A DNA stretch of 64,000 nt from positions 2,102,374 to 2,166,373 of the forward strand of contig NC_092014.1 of NCBI RefSeq assembly GCF_042242105.1, written 5' to 3'. Positions 23,819 to 35,533 of the stretch are shown one piece after another (positions within the stretch are counted from its first letter, which is position 1; every line of letters begins with the position of its first letter). The notes below the pieces were generated by a model that worked only from the letters and a program-made list of their open reading frames with translations, searched no databases and had not been told where the DNA came from. The stretch comes from Pempheris klunzingeri (Eukaryota > Chordata > Actinopteri > Acropomatiformes > Pempheridae). A program made the translations under genes and the position numbers.

Positions 23819-24195
23819 CTATGGATCCTGGTCCTGGTCCTGCTGATGTGGTTCTCCATCAGTCAATGGATGTGCATCTGTCCAAGGCTCCAGCCTGTCC
23901 GTCCTTGGGAGCTGGATCTCTCCTTCACTGTGGTGCTCCCGGAGGTTTCTCTTTTCCCACTGGGTTTTTTGAGTTTTTCCTTCCCGAAGAAGGAGGGTCA
24001 TAAAGGGCAGGTGATGCCTCGGACTGATCCACCGGACTGATCCATTGGCCTCATCGACTGCTGGACTCTTTATTAGATTGTTTGTTCGCTTACATTTCTT
24101 GTTTATTTCAATGAACTTTGTAAAGCACTGTGAGACAACTCTGTTGTGATATTGGGCTATACAAATTAAATTGATTGATTGATTGATTGATTGAT
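23819..24195. repeat. Dispersed LINE-tail-like repeat, copy 1
   Basis: Starts with ATGGATCCTGGTCCTGGTCC and ends with TTGGGCTATACAAATTAAAT plus (TTGA)n, a typical fish non-LTR 3' tail. A near-identical copy lies at about 31980-32345 in the same orientation. Together they flank gene C and the pseudogene fragment. Confidence 0.75.
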
Positions 24196-24550
24196 CCATG
24201 AATGCTTGCGGTCAGTCTTCTTCTTTGCCTTTGATTGTGCATTGCTCTGTTTCTTGACACACTATTATTTATTCCAGCCCATTTATATGGCTAGATAACA
24301 GGCACTTCTCTGTATAGCACAGTTCCACAGCATCACAAACGACATCCTCCAAAATAATCTTTTTATAATCTCCACCAATTAGTTTTTCTTTTTCTTTTTT
24401 TGTTTGTTTGTGCAGCACACCTCCCTTATGTGAACACATAAGCTATGTAGTGGAGTGACATGTAAAGTATCGGTCAGTTTAACAGGTTGCAAAAATGATA
24501 AGAGACAATGACTGACACAGACTAATCACAATGACAATGCAGAGCCAAAC

Positions 24551-24556
24551 TTTAAT
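24551..24556 (-). terminator. Polyadenylation signal ATTAAA of deaminase gene C
   Basis: Minus-strand TGTGATTAAAGTTTGGCTCTG, a diverged form of the 3' block of genes A, B and D, about 690 nt past the stop codon. Confidence 0.65.
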
Positions 24557-25239
24557 CACAAAGAGCAGAAAATGATGATGATTTAGTATTTAAGTACAAT
24601 TGCATGAGTATACAGTTTAATGTAAGCAGTCATGTTGGATTTTGAGGTTGATTTACTTCTCAGTTACAGACATTGTTTAGGGTGGAGTCACTTTTATATT
24701 ATCTACCAAATCTCAAGGTTCCCTTTTTTATTTTCATTTATTTATTTATTTTATACCAGCAAAACTATCATTTAATACAGTCAGTTTAATACAGTTACTC
24801 ATTTTATTGTGTGGCTGTTTGAAATAATGAGTAAAGTGCTGAGTTTAGTTTATTTTGTTTTGTTATTTGAAGAAGAGAGAGGATGCCTCTTAACCTAAAA
24901 CCACACTGACACTCCCAAAAATGAAAATGTGAGTCTCTCTCCTCTTCAGACCAAACTGGCACGAGTACAGAACATGACCAAAACCAGTCAGCATTGCGAT
25001 CAACAATAGCCATAAACCTCAATAGTGTGTGTGCAACAGACTAATGGAAGCTCCTCTGTGCCAGTCTAATAAGCTTGTAGATAGAAGTAGAAAGCGTATT
25101 GTTAAGCATAAACTACCTTTTTTTTTTTTAAACTGGATCCAGTTGTGTTTGTGCTCAGGTCCTCATCAGTTGGAGCTAAATCTGAGTGGTGCCCAGAACT
25201 CCTGTGTTGACCACAGCACCTGTTGAGGCTTAAACTAAG

Positions 25240-26733
25240 TTATGCCTTGTTACTGTAACACAGCTTTAAAAGGTTGTTTTCGCTGTAGCACTTGGTGCAT
25301 GTGAGTGCACCATTTACTTTGTAACAACGGAATATGTTGTCACCAACTTTAGATTTCTTAAGCTGATTAAGGGACTCAATTATGTCATCCTCGGGAATGG
25401 AAGTACCATCACTGGTTAGGTCGAATACTTTAGAAAATACAAAGACACGGTGTTCCCACTTCGGAAAGACTTCATTAATCTTCCTTAAGATATTGTTCCG
25501 ATTCTCCAAGTTTGTACACTTTGCACCACATGGAGAAAGGTAAGAATAAAAGACCAGAGAATTATCCTTACTTTTGTCAGCTAAAGGTTGGATTTTGTCC
25601 AGAACACGTGCCTCTGCATGCTCAGTGAATTTCTCAAATTTTTTGAATTTTGCTGCAACCACATTGGTACCTTTGTACACTTCATCCTTTGAAATACTTG
25701 TCTGCACACTGTCAGATTTGTCTTTTTCAAAGACCTCTTTGAGCTTGTCCTTTTCCTGGGTCTTTGGGATGTTTACAGCCAAACTGAACTGGCCCTGGAT
25801 GTTGTAGCTGCCAAAGAGAACAGACACAGTGTTACCTTGTGTGGCGGATGGAGATGGATAAATATGGATAATAAATAGGTGGATTAATGGGTGGAGATCA
25901 TTTTAGAGTTTGGTACTTTCAGCCATACTGTGAGGCGGTACTTGGGCACAGGGTACTTTTACTTAAATGGTATCATAAACATGCTAACTTGGTCACAATA
26001 ACACTAATCTGCTGATATTAAGCCTAATGAATGCATGTTAACCATCTTAGTTTAGTGTGTTAGCATGATAAGATTTGCAAATTGATACGAAATTCAAAGT
26101 ACAAGTATTTGGTCGTTAACCAAAGTATTGGATAAATTAAAAGTTTGACCTCATGATGATGCTAGACAAAAGAGTAGGGGACCATCAAAGTTATTCCAAT
26201 TAATCCTGAGGGGGACATGAAAGTGTGTAGAAAAATTTTTATGGAAAATCCATCCAATCATTGTTGAGATATTTCGCTCAGAACTAAAAATGTCAACCTC
26301 ATGGTGGAGCAGAAGAATGAATGTCTGTTCTGAATGTCATGACAATCCATCCAAAGGCTGAAGCGATATTTCAGTCTACACTGAGCCTACATGCCAACAC
26401 TGCCATCTACAGAGCTGTCTTTAATTTAATTTCTGACAAGGGCCAATAATGCCAGATTGTGCCATGAGAATCACAGTTGATGGGAAGAAAGGGTAACTAG
26501 ACTACGTGGTTATTGTTAGCCAAAACAAGGCCACGGTATGCACATTATTATTTACATTTCATTACATTAAGGAATACTGAAGTCTTTCTGCTTTAGACAA
26601 CTAGAAACAAATTGACTCACTTTTTGATGAATCCCACAATGTTTGCAAGATTATTCTGATCCTTAATGTCCAAGCTGTGTCCAGTGGACAGAAACAAAGC
26701 CAGCAACACAGCCATCCAGCACAGGCCCGACAT
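25240..26733 (-). CDS. Gene C: secreted AID/APOBEC-like (SNAD-type) deaminase, minimal form
   Basis: Two coding exons, 26733-26621 (113 nt) and 25807-25240 (568 nt), joined in phase 2, give 226 aa. The signal peptide is MSGLCWMAVLLALFLSTGHS. The domain starts at FSLAVNIPKTQ. The catalytic signature is H101-A-E103, 26 residues, then P130-C131-x3-C135 (SPCGAKC). The four-cysteine motif is FRCY...TCTKC...LC. The protein ends 12 residues after it, with no tail. It lacks the 49-residue insert and the microexon of B and D, so it is closest to gene A and may represent the ancestral short form with intact active-site residues. It is Lys-rich around the active-site helix (KFKKFEKF). By family it should be exported; its substrate is unknown. 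Confidence 0.85.
25950..26390. repeat. Dispersed fish repeat in gene C intron
   Basis: Contains CATGCTAACTTGGTCAC, ACCATCAAAGTTATTCC, ATCCATCCAATCATTGTTGA and GATATTTCGCTCAGAAC. These phrases belong to a widespread interspersed repeat of ray-finned fishes. No coding potential seen. Confidence 0.6.
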
Positions 26734-27063
26734 CTGCTCACAGATCAATGAATTAGTAGTATTTTTTAACCATAAAAGAAAGAGGAAAAAGGAAAACTTC
26801 TAGATTCCCCTCCTTGACACATTTGACCCTGCACATGGCAATTTTTTAAATATACGAACCTCTCTATTTAATAGATATCACACTTCCTGTATAGCACATA
26901 CTGCAATAAGCATTGGAATATTAGCTTTAACAGTTAAACCTCTAAAAAAGAGAGGTTTTATGCAAGCTTGCCATATTTAAGAATCAACTTTTAATCAAAT
27001 TTAGCCTGGTCTGAGTTAATGAAAACAGCTAAGCCTGCCATGTTTTGCAATGCTGCATTTAAT

Positions 27064-27082
27064 TAACCCTAACCCTAACCCT
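27064..27082. repeat. Short interstitial telomere-like repeat
   Basis: Three tandem (TAACCC) units in a gene C intron. Confidence 0.8.
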
Positions 27083-27436
27083 TAAACAGCTATATGTAAT
27101 CACAGAGCAGATAACAATAACAGATAAATATCCATTTGTTGTGACATAAATGTGAAGATTAACACAGAGAACCCCCACCTTCACTAGAATACATATATTT
27201 ATTGTAAACCTATTTGTAATGAATATTTTCTTAATATGCTGACAGACTGTAACAGTAAGTCCACGTACTGTTGGACTAATTGATTACAATAAACTCTAAT
27301 AAACAGTAATTAAATGTTCATACTTGCAGCCCAGTAATATATCGGCCACAGATATATGGTGTCTCCCCAATTTAATATGCTGCACACCTTACATAGTGTA
27401 GGTAAAGTCACCGCCAGCAACAACAGTCAAACTCAC

Positions 27437-27468
27437 CTTCGTCACCGTCGCTCACAAGGCCTCTCGGT
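27437..27468 (-). other. Possible 32-nt internal 5' UTR exon of gene C
   Basis: Acceptor TTGTGTTTTAG|ACCGAG and donor GACGAAG|GTGAGTT on the minus strand, matching the 24-nt candidate in gene B in position and flanks. Confidence 0.45.
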
Positions 27469-28114
27469 CTAAAACACAACTACAACAGAAATACACAAAA
27501 AGGGCAGGTGTGTTCATCAACTTTGCTTTTTCTCACACACTTGTATGAAAACATTCATTCAAGGATGCTTCGAATCAGCCAAAGATATAAATACCTGGCG
27601 GAGGAGGAGTGTTAATAATGCTGATATTAATAACCACCACTAACGCAAATGGAGCATCCCACTGCCGCTGCTTCACACAGTGTGGCTTTTATTGTGAAGG
27701 AGTCACAGGAAATGCGCTCGGCACTTTGGTTAGTTTTGACCTGACATTGTTGTCAAAGCTGCAATATAAACGGCAGCGGCAGCCGAATTAAAATATAACT
27801 GTATAACTACTATACAAATAGATAATTAAAATGATTATTGTCTGAAATAATTGTTTTCATAGTTCATATTTCAGTAGGTTAAGTTATTACGCAAAACATA
27901 TTGCGCTTCAAATCATTAATAGTGTCACATTTTTGATAAAAATTCAGTTCCTGCAATTTCTGTTTTCTGTTCAATCATCTAAAATAAAATAAGAAAAAAA
28001 ATAAAATAAGTTTGAAGTTTTTGTCTTATCTATCGTCTTGCTGTCACAGCCAAGAACTGCTGTGGTGAGATCGTGTTACTGTATAGTTTAGTTCAGTTTT
28101 CCATAAACATTTCA

Positions 28115-28630
28115 TTATGAGTTTTTTTTTTCTTTCAAAGTGATACAATTTACAATTATACTCGTTCTTACGAAACAGTTCAGTATCACATGTTTTGCAC
28201 AAACATAGAAAACAAATATAAAAAGAAAAGCACTAACAGAATAACCCGAGATAACACATAAAACAGTGCCTTTCAAGAACATAGCTTCTCTTTTGGACTG
28301 TAGCAGGTGGTCGTCTCTAGATACGGTACATGGTTGCAAGGGATTCAAAAATTAGTCAAGTCATCAGAAACATCAAAGTCCTTAGTAAAGTCAACAAAGG
28401 GTCCCCAAATCTTTTCCAATTCTTGTTGCCTTGACTTATGTATATATGTTATTCTTTCCAAAGGTAAGCTAGACGACATCTGTTTTAACCATTGGGAGAC
28501 GCCAGGTCCATTCATATTTTTCCAGTTTATAGCAATACATCTTTTTGCTATCAATGAGCTTAAATCAATAAAAGTACTTTCTGCTTTACTAAAGTTATGT
28601 TTATACGGATATATAGCCATTATAAATAAT
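28115..28630 (-). mobile_element. L1-like LINE 3' fragment (ORF2 C terminus)
   Basis: A minus-strand frame encodes LIAKRCIAINWKN, VSQWLKQM, LERITYIHK and ELEKIWGPFVDF. This is the order and style of the C-terminal end of L1/Tx1-clade ORF2 proteins. It is 5'-truncated, as usual for LINE insertions, and sits in the first intron of gene C. Confidence 0.75.
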
Positions 28631-28709
28631 CGCAGTGCTCTTTAAAACAGAATACAACAGTTACAAATCTGAATTCTTAAGCTTTATTCCTGAATAGTGT
28701 AGCTCGTAC

Positions 28710-28810
28710 CTGCTTTGTTGGATGTCAGCTGGAGGCTCTGGGGTTGTTCCTCTCCTCAGTTTTCCTCTTCTGCAGTGAACACAGTCCGAAGGACGAGACA
28801 CTCTTATAGG
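28710..28810 (-). promoter_or_regulatory. Promoter and first (5' UTR) exon of gene C
   Basis: Minus-strand TATA box CCTATAAGAG (28801-28810), then CGGACTGTGTTCACTGCAGA about 30 bp downstream (the likely start region). The exon ends at AACAAAGCAG|GTACG (28710). It is the clearest member of the four paralogous promoters. Confidence 0.68.
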
Positions 28811-28829
28811 GGAGAACGAGACGGCCAAA

Positions 28830-29485
28830 CTGCACTCGACATTCAAATTCCTTTCATTGAATTTATTCAAAATGAAGAAGATTAACAGTGAGGGAAAAAA
28901 TAGCAGCTTCAGTGAAGCGGGACCGATGAAGTTAAAGCGACACGGCAGCTTCATTTGAGTATCTCATGAGAGTAGATTAGTTTCATGCTAACTGCTGACA
29001 CTACAGCCAAACTAAACAGCAATGGTTTCATTTATTCATGTGGTTTTTGTGAAGCGATAGTGTCGTGTTGCGATTATACAACAGTTACCAACAGAATAAA
29101 AGAAGCAGCCAAAATGGATTCACATTGTGGAGTTCACAGTTCACTCCAAAAATAGAAAAACTGACTATTAACTGAAAAAAACAGTCAGGTCAGTGGACCC
29201 CTATGTAATTATACTTAGCTTACCACTCCATTAAATAGGCCGACCCTAAGTAACATCCTGGCAACAGAGAACAAATCTATTTAAATGAAAACATTTGCTT
29301 ATTGGTTCTCCTGAGAGAAAATAACATGAAATGAATAGCCTTTGTTAGTGACAAGTGATTAAACTTTGAGCTTAAACTATTGGCTTTCTATTATGATTGT
29401 TCCTGTGATAGCTTGAAAAGTGATTGTACTCTCCTGAGAAAATGTAATGCCTATCCGTGCTGTCATGCTGATTTGAGCACGTTAC
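28830..29485. other. Intergenic upstream of gene C
   Basis: AT-rich, no gene or well-defined element recognised. Confidence 0.35.
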
Positions 29486-29488
29486 ATA

Positions 29489-30185
29489 CACTACTCACTA
29501 AAAGTCAGGGATATTCAGCTTTCAGGATGAACCTAAAATGCTTTATAACCTTTCCAGGTGAACTTAATGTGACCTTCTCTAAACCTTTGAATGCACATGT
29601 CCAACTGTTCAGTGTCTCAGTACTTTCTGCACCAGCTGCTGTTCTCTAACAAGAAGCTTAACAGCAACATTCACAACAGGTTTGATCCATGAATCCACCA
29701 ATACATTTCCTGCTTCAGTTAGAATTGGTATTTAAACAGTCCTCCTCATCCTGCTGTTCACATTCTGACATCATGAGACCAAGACGACACCTAACAGTTG
29801 ATCAGCAGCACCTCAACACTGGAGGCTTCAAACAGGAAGTCCTCAGACGGAGGTGTTCACTGAGCTTAGAGGGTCACAGAGTGTCATCAGGAGGTTGGAA
29901 CAGTGATACAGAGACTGGAAGAGTCACAGAAAGGAGAGGAGTGGACATCCTTTGGCCACGTCCCAATTTATTGAGGCACTGAAAATGTTTTGTTGTGGTA
30001 TACCTACCACTGTTGGTAGATTTTCTTTCAATAAACTGTTTAAGATGAAGAAATCACCAGTGTATGCTTCTACTTAAATGTCCTACTCTCATGATATAAT
30101 ATCACTGTAGCATTCACTTTTTACATTTTCCATAAATTTCACCTGAAAGTCGAATATCCCTGACTTTCTGTGAGTAGTCTGTGTC
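29489..30185. mobile_element. Non-autonomous DNA transposon with terminal inverted repeats, copy 1
   Basis: Ends CACTACTCACTAAAAGTCAG and, inverted, CTGACTTTCTGTGAGTAGTC bound about 700 bp. It carries a short plus-strand open frame (containing MRPRRHLTVDQQHLNTGG) that does not look like a full transposase. A second copy, inverted and about 70 bp shorter inside, lies at 45168-45789 in the cadherin gene. Probably a Tc1/mariner-type derivative; family not certain. Confidence 0.7.
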
Positions 30186-30189
30186 TAGT

Positions 30190-31390
30190 TGACCAGTGGC
30201 ATTGTTTGGTGGGAACTATTATAATCATACTGTGATTTTTGAAGGTTGGATCATGGACCAGTGGGACCAGTGGACATTAGGCCCTTGCTTACTGATATTG
30301 TAGGCTAACCAGTACCCCCCCGCCCCCCCAGACCCTTTGCTGTTTGAAATGTGGCCCCATGTTTAAAACATATGCAGACTTAGAATACGTAATTCTGATT
30401 CTAAATAATTTGTAACATAGGGTCTCAAGCTACGTCCAGCTGTGTATTTCTGGATCTAAACCCTTTTCTCTGTGGAGAAAATGCATTAGGACTCTAAATA
30501 GAGCGCCTCTGCAAAGATTTTGTAGGCCAACCTGGAAGTTAGCATTGCCGTGAGTTCCCTTGACAAAAGTCTAACTTTTATTCTCACAGTTGATAGCAAC
30601 ATATAACATTTTTTTAAGCAGAACTGCATCAGATAAACGTAAGAAGTTAAGGTCTGTGTGCTTTGGACCGTGGAGAAATCCATCTCAGGGGGTGGGGGGC
30701 CTCCAAAAGACTCAGGGGCTTCATGGGACCACGATCCGGCCCTGCTTGGAACACATTCTGAGGTCAGCAATCACCAAAAGGTTAAATTAAAACACGTGAA
30801 AAACAACAAGTCTGTACAGAGAAGCACAAGCAATTAGTCGTTGAATTTTAGACCTGAAATTAAGTCAAATAAATTGAGTTCATTGAGTTTTATAGTGATA
30901 ATGACGCACTATTTCTTTGTCAGTTTGGTGAATATCTTCTATCTGAGGTCTTTTACAAGCCTCATTAGATATAACTGTGCCGGTCAAACTGATGGTGTAA
31001 CCAAATGTTCAGAGTGGCACCGAGCCTTATCTATGAATTCAAAAACATTCAAATACATTCATACAACGATGAAAGCGGGATAAATGGAATAAAAAGACTT
31101 TATGCCATTGTCATTTGTCCATGAACAGAGAAAGTAAACAAAACAAAAAAGAAAAGCTTTATGCTCAGTGGTAAAGGATCCCATTAAAGGACATTAAGGT
31201 AAAAGCACAGAGAACAGATACATAAACAGAATATCCATTGCTAGGAGAAACCTTTGCCTGTCGTAGGATAGACATTTCAATTACTGACATTTCAAATTAA
31301 CATTTTATTTAGTCATCTGAAACACAAAAGTTTGCAATTTGAATATTCTACGATATTCAGTTCCACCATTTTTGAAAAGACACAGCTATT
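30190..31390. other. Intergenic, no gene recognised
   Basis: Contains a short C-rich tract near 30314-30330 and a LINE-tail-like TTTATGCCATTGTCATTTG near 31100. Nothing else recognised. Confidence 0.35.
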
Positions 31391-31399
31391 CCATCGCCA

Positions 31400-31705
31400 C
31401 ATGTGATTTATCCGTCCGAAAATGACCTCACAATGAGTGTTGCTTGAATATTTTTTGACACATGGGGAGACCTGAGCAACAATTCGTTATCATTCTCATG
31501 ACGACTTCTTAACGCCCTGTCCGCCACACTGCACACGATCAGCTCCTCTGTTGGGCCAGTTCTGAACTTTGGCTGCGACCACCCCGTTGCCCATAAACAC
31601 CTCTTCATTGTTGATCTTAATCTGCACATTGTCACCAGGGTGACTTCCAAAGACTTGCTGAAAGATATCCTTAATCTTATGGTTCTGGTTGTCAAGATAT
31701 AGGGA
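31400..31705 (-). pseudogene. Pseudogene P: broken SNAD-type deaminase copy
   Basis: A minus-strand frame reads DNQNHKIKDIFQQVF, GDNVQ, EEVFMGNGVVAAK, which aligns with gene A (SLQQVF, DTVTQ, GQVYRGTRMVAA). It then hits a stop. After a frame change the sequence HENDNELLL and SPHVSKN corresponds to the strand leading into SPCxxxC, with both metal-binding cysteines replaced. No signal exon was found upstream, and repeats (31830-32345) plus a Tc1 element (32471-34016) occupy that side. It is an old, non-functional member of the array. Confidence 0.72.
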
Positions 31706-31829
31706 AACAGATACAGTTCAATCAACAGTGGTAGAGATGATGCTGGAATACACACAAATGGACAATGGAGAGACCATCATGTTTGGAAATCAAGAGAGAA
31801 TTAAGATTCTTCAAACATGTATCAGTCGA

Positions 31830-32015
31830 TCTGTGGATCCTGTGGATCCTGTGGGTCCTGGTCCTGGCCCTGCTGATGTGGTTCTCTGGTTCCTGTGGGT
31901 CCTGGTCCCAGTCCCGCTGATGTGGTTCTCTGGTTCCCGTGGATCCTGGTCCTGGTTCTGCTGATGTGGTTCCCTGGTTCCTATGGATCCTGGTCCTGGT
32001 CCCACTGATGTGGTT
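31830..32015. repeat. Minisatellite of about 44-bp units
   Basis: About four imperfect copies of a unit containing CCTGGTCCTG, CTGATGTGGTTCTC and TGGTTCC run directly into dispersed repeat copy 2. It appears to be an expansion of that element's own 5' segment. Confidence 0.75.
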
Positions 32016-32345
32016 CTCCATCAGTCAATGGATGTGCGTCTGTCCAAGGCTACAGCCTGTCCGTCTTTGGGAGCTGGATCTCTCCTTCACTGTGGTGCTC
32101 CCGGAGGTTTCTCTTTTCCCACTGGGTTTTTTGAGTTTTTCCTTCCCGAAGAAGGAGGGTCATAAAGGGCAGGTGATGCCTCGGACTGATCCACCGGACT
32201 GATCCATTGGCCTCATCGACTGCTGGACTCTTTATTAGATTGTTTGTTCGCTCACACTTCTTGTTTATTTCAGTGAACTTTGTAAAGCACTCTGAGACAC
32301 TCTGTTGTGATATTGGGCTATACAAAATAAATTGAATTGAATTGA
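31980..32345. repeat. Dispersed LINE-tail-like repeat, copy 2
   Basis: Near-identical to 23819-24195, in the same orientation, and also ending in TTGGGCTATACAAAATAAAT. The pair forms direct repeats around gene C. Confidence 0.75.
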
Positions 32346-32470
32346 AAAGAAACCCAACAAGAACAAAGAAGTGTGTTGTAGGTTGTTTGATATATGGATG
32401 TGTAAAGGAGTAACATAAGTTGACCACTGAGTGGCAGCTTTGTACCATTTACTCTGTTTGACCTGTACTA

Positions 32471-34016
32471 CAGTCGTGGCCAAAAGTTTTGAGAATGACA
32501 CAAATATTAATTTTCACAAAGTCTGCTGCTTCAGTTTTCATAATGGCAATTTGCATATACTCCAGAATGTTATGAGGAGTGATCGGCTCAACTGCAATTA
32601 ATTGCAAAGCCCCTCTTTGCCTTGAAAATGAACTTAATCCCCAAGCGAACATTTCCGCTGCATTTCAGCCCTGCCACAAAAGGACCAGCTAACATCATTT
32701 CAATGATTCCTCCGTTAACACAGGTGTGGGTGTTGATGAGGACAAGGCTGGAGATCAATCTGTCATGATTGAGTTAGAATAACAGACTGGACACTTTAAA
32801 AGGAGGATGGTGCTTGACATCATTGTTCCTCTTCTGTTAACCATGGTTACCTGCAAGGAAACGCGTGCAGTCATCATTGCATTGCACAAAAAGGGCCTAA
32901 CAGGGAAGTTTATAGCAGCTAGTAAGATTGCACCTCAGTCAACCATCTATCGGATTATCAAGAACTTCAAGGAGAGAGGTTCAATTGTTTCCAAACAGGC
33001 TCCAGGGCGCCCAAGGAAGTCCAGCAAGCGCCAGGACCGTCTCCTAAAGTTGTTTCAGCTGCGGGATCGGGCCACCACCAGTGCAGAGCTTGCTCAGGAA
33101 TGGCAGCAGGCAGGTGTGAGTGCATCTGCACGCACAGTGAGGCGAAGACTTTTGGAGGAAGGCCTGGTGTCAAGAAGGGCAGCAAAGAAGCCACTTCTCT
33201 CCAGAAAAAACAGACTGATATTCTGCAAAAGGTACAGGGATTGCACTGCTGAGGACTGGGGTAAAGTCATTTTCTCTGATGAATCGCCTTTCCGATTGTT
33301 TGGGGCATCTGGAAAAAAGCTTGTTCGGAGAAGACGAGGTGAGCGCTACCATCAGTCCTGTCTCATGCCAACAGTAAAGCATCCTGAGACCATTCATGTG
33401 TGGGGTTGCTTCTCAGTCAAGGGAGTGGGCTCTCTCACAATCTTGCCTAAAAACACAGCCATGAATAAAGAATGGTACCAGAACGTCCTCCGAGAGCAAC
33501 TTCTCCCAACCATCCAAGAGCAGTTTGGTGATGAACAATGCATGATGGAGCACCTTGGCTAAAGCAAAAGTAATAACTAAATGGCTTGTGCAACAAAACA
33601 TAAAGATTTTGGGTCCATGGCCAGGAAACTCCCCAGATCTTAATCCCATTGAGAACTTGTGGTCAATCCTCAAGAGGCGGGTGGACAAACAAAAACCCAC
33701 AAATTCTGACAAACTCCAAACATTGATTATGCAAGAATGGACTGCCATCAGTCAGGATTTGGTCCAGAAGTTGATTGACAGCATGCCAGGGAGAATTGCA
33801 GAGGTCTTGACAAAGAAGGGTCAACACTGCAAATATTGACTTGTTGCATGAACTCAGTGTAATTATCAATTGTCAGATTTTGATACTTATGAAATGCTTG
33901 TAATTATATTTCAGTATACCATAGAAACATCTGACAAAAACACCTAAAAACCCTGAAGCAGCAGACTTTGTGAAAATTAATATTTGTGTCATTCTCAAAA
34001 CTTTTGGCCACGACTG
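32471..34016 (+). mobile_element. Tc1-like transposon with intact inverted ends
   Basis: Flanked by TA dinucleotides (32469-32470 and 34017-34018). The outermost about 63 bp, beginning CAGTCGTGGCCAAAAGTTTT, are an exact inverted repeat, so insertion is recent. The single transposase gene inside is broken by a small deletion (see the pseudogene entry). Confidence 0.93.
32807..33839 (+). pseudogene. Tc1 transposase, frameshifted
   Basis: The first frame (32807-33562, 251 codons) has the paired helix-turn-helix DNA-binding region (IYRIIKNFKERGSI, PGRPRKSS) and the first catalytic Asp in FSDESPFRLFG. It then runs out of frame at about 33545-33562. The second frame (from 33555) continues with [20 protein letters not shown], including the catalytic Glu, and ends GQHCKY. 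The break falls at the second catalytic Asp region and looks like a deletion of about 10 nt between short direct repeats. The element cannot make an active transposase. Confidence 0.9.
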
Positions 34017-34019
34017 TAG

Positions 34020-35520
34020 ACTCAGTAGTTTTGAAGTGTCTTAACATTTGATTGCCAATTTTGTTGAACTTCATTTCATAGAAAAACAAACAAATGCATT
34101 TTTGCTGAAAAAGTAACCGTGAATACCAAGCGAGAACCTATAGTGGCTTTAAATTGTAAGTTCAACCCTCCATTTGTCAGAAAACAAAATGGTATTCCTC
34201 CTCTTTTTTCTTCTTTGTCTTTTTCATCCTACCAAATTCAAGCTGTCAACATAACAACGCAGCTTCTGTAGAAACATGGCGGTGTAGGTTTGAATTCTTG
34301 AATCATTGGTCCAGACCCGCTCTTTATGGAAAGCGTCTTAAGATAACACTGCCATGAATTGGCACTATATAAGTTGATTTGATTGATTGAACACGGTGCA
34401 CTCTTTGGACGAGGACCCACGAAAACACAATGACTGTTACAGTTATAATATTATACAACAAGTAGCTCCAACCAAGCGATCTGATTGGTCAACTAGTACC
34501 AACAAATCAGTGTTTCTACCTGTGGTTTTCACTCAGTTTGGGAAATCCCTCCATCTCTAGAAAGCATCAGCTCAGCTCGTCAGCAGGGACTAGTTATCAT
34601 CTCTGTTGCTAGGGGCGTTACTAAGGGCCAGCGCTAAGCTAGGTTTCATTATATAGGAGTCTACTGACGGGACTGATCGCTTTCCAGGTGTTAGTCAGAG
34701 CCCCATGTGGCTCCGTGGAGACAGATGCTACACTGGCAAGTTTTTTTTGCATTTTGAGAACGAATTGCGCCACAACATGAACCACATTTTAATTACAAAC
34801 AAATCACAAAAAGTAAGGAAATTTGTGTTTGGTAGATTTTTTTTTCGTTGTTGTAACAGTGCGTCTTGGCAATAAATCTTATACCGTTGGAAAGCCTGTT
34901 TATTTCCCTTTTAACATGCATTTGTGGGATGAGCAGCAGAGCTGAGTATGTTGGTTGTGCCCATGAAAAATTTGATAAATCTTCTTTGCCAAATGTCAAA
35001 CAGCTTATTCTGTTATTGACTCTGCGATGTTTATATTCTATTTTGTTAGTAACCGTCGTATAATCGCAATGTGACACTCGAGGGTGAGCTTTACCGTCAT
35101 CATTGGCTTGTCAGTGATGCCGAGGTCCGTTAGCATCGTTAGCATCACTGTATCCTGTAGCGATGCCAATTTGTCAATTATTACGGGCACATTACGGCAT
35201 CATGATAATTTACTGAAACATTAAGCATAATTTTCCGCATTTTGTCTGAGCTATTTTTTTCTTGATGTAAAACACAGTATCCTCAGTATCTTAGCGTTGT
35301 GCGGTCTTATATTGTAAGATTTAGCATAGTGTTGTGTAGTTGAATGTAATATTGTATCATGTGGTACAGTATATATGTGTGCAGGAGGTGTTTGGCCACA
35401 TCTCCCTTTAGACGGAGAAAAGCTCCGTTAGATAATTAAGTATAAGATGAGTCATTATTTTTGGCCTGCTGTGTAACAGATGTTCCCAAATGAAGACACA
35501 CAAAGACAGATGGATGCTGA
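34020..35520. other. Intergenic between the Tc1 element and gene D
   Basis: A LINE-tail-like end (GGCACTATATAAGTTGATTT plus GATTGATTGA) occurs near 34350-34390. No gene recognised. I looked here for a lost signal exon of pseudogene P and did not find one. Confidence 0.4.
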
Positions 35521-35527
35521 ACCAAGC

Positions 35528-35533
35528 TTTAAT
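35528..35533 (-). terminator. Polyadenylation signal ATTAAA of deaminase gene D
   Basis: Minus-strand TGATTAAAGCTTGGTTCAGC, matching the blocks of A and B, about 950 nt past the stop codon. Confidence 0.7.

Noticed and set aside
23821-24003. Open frame with FSFPTGFFEFFLPEEGGS as a gene
   Set aside because: The same frame recurs at 31983-32165 within a dispersed repeat ending in a LINE-type tail; it is repeat sequence.
29689-29982. 97-codon open frame as a real gene
   Set aside because: It lies wholly inside a short transposon with terminal inverted repeats and recurs in the second copy at 45366-45584.
34020-35520. A signal-peptide exon for pseudogene P upstream of the Tc1 element
   Set aside because: I looked for the LCW-type exon with a phase-2 donor and found none; P appears to be only a fragment.
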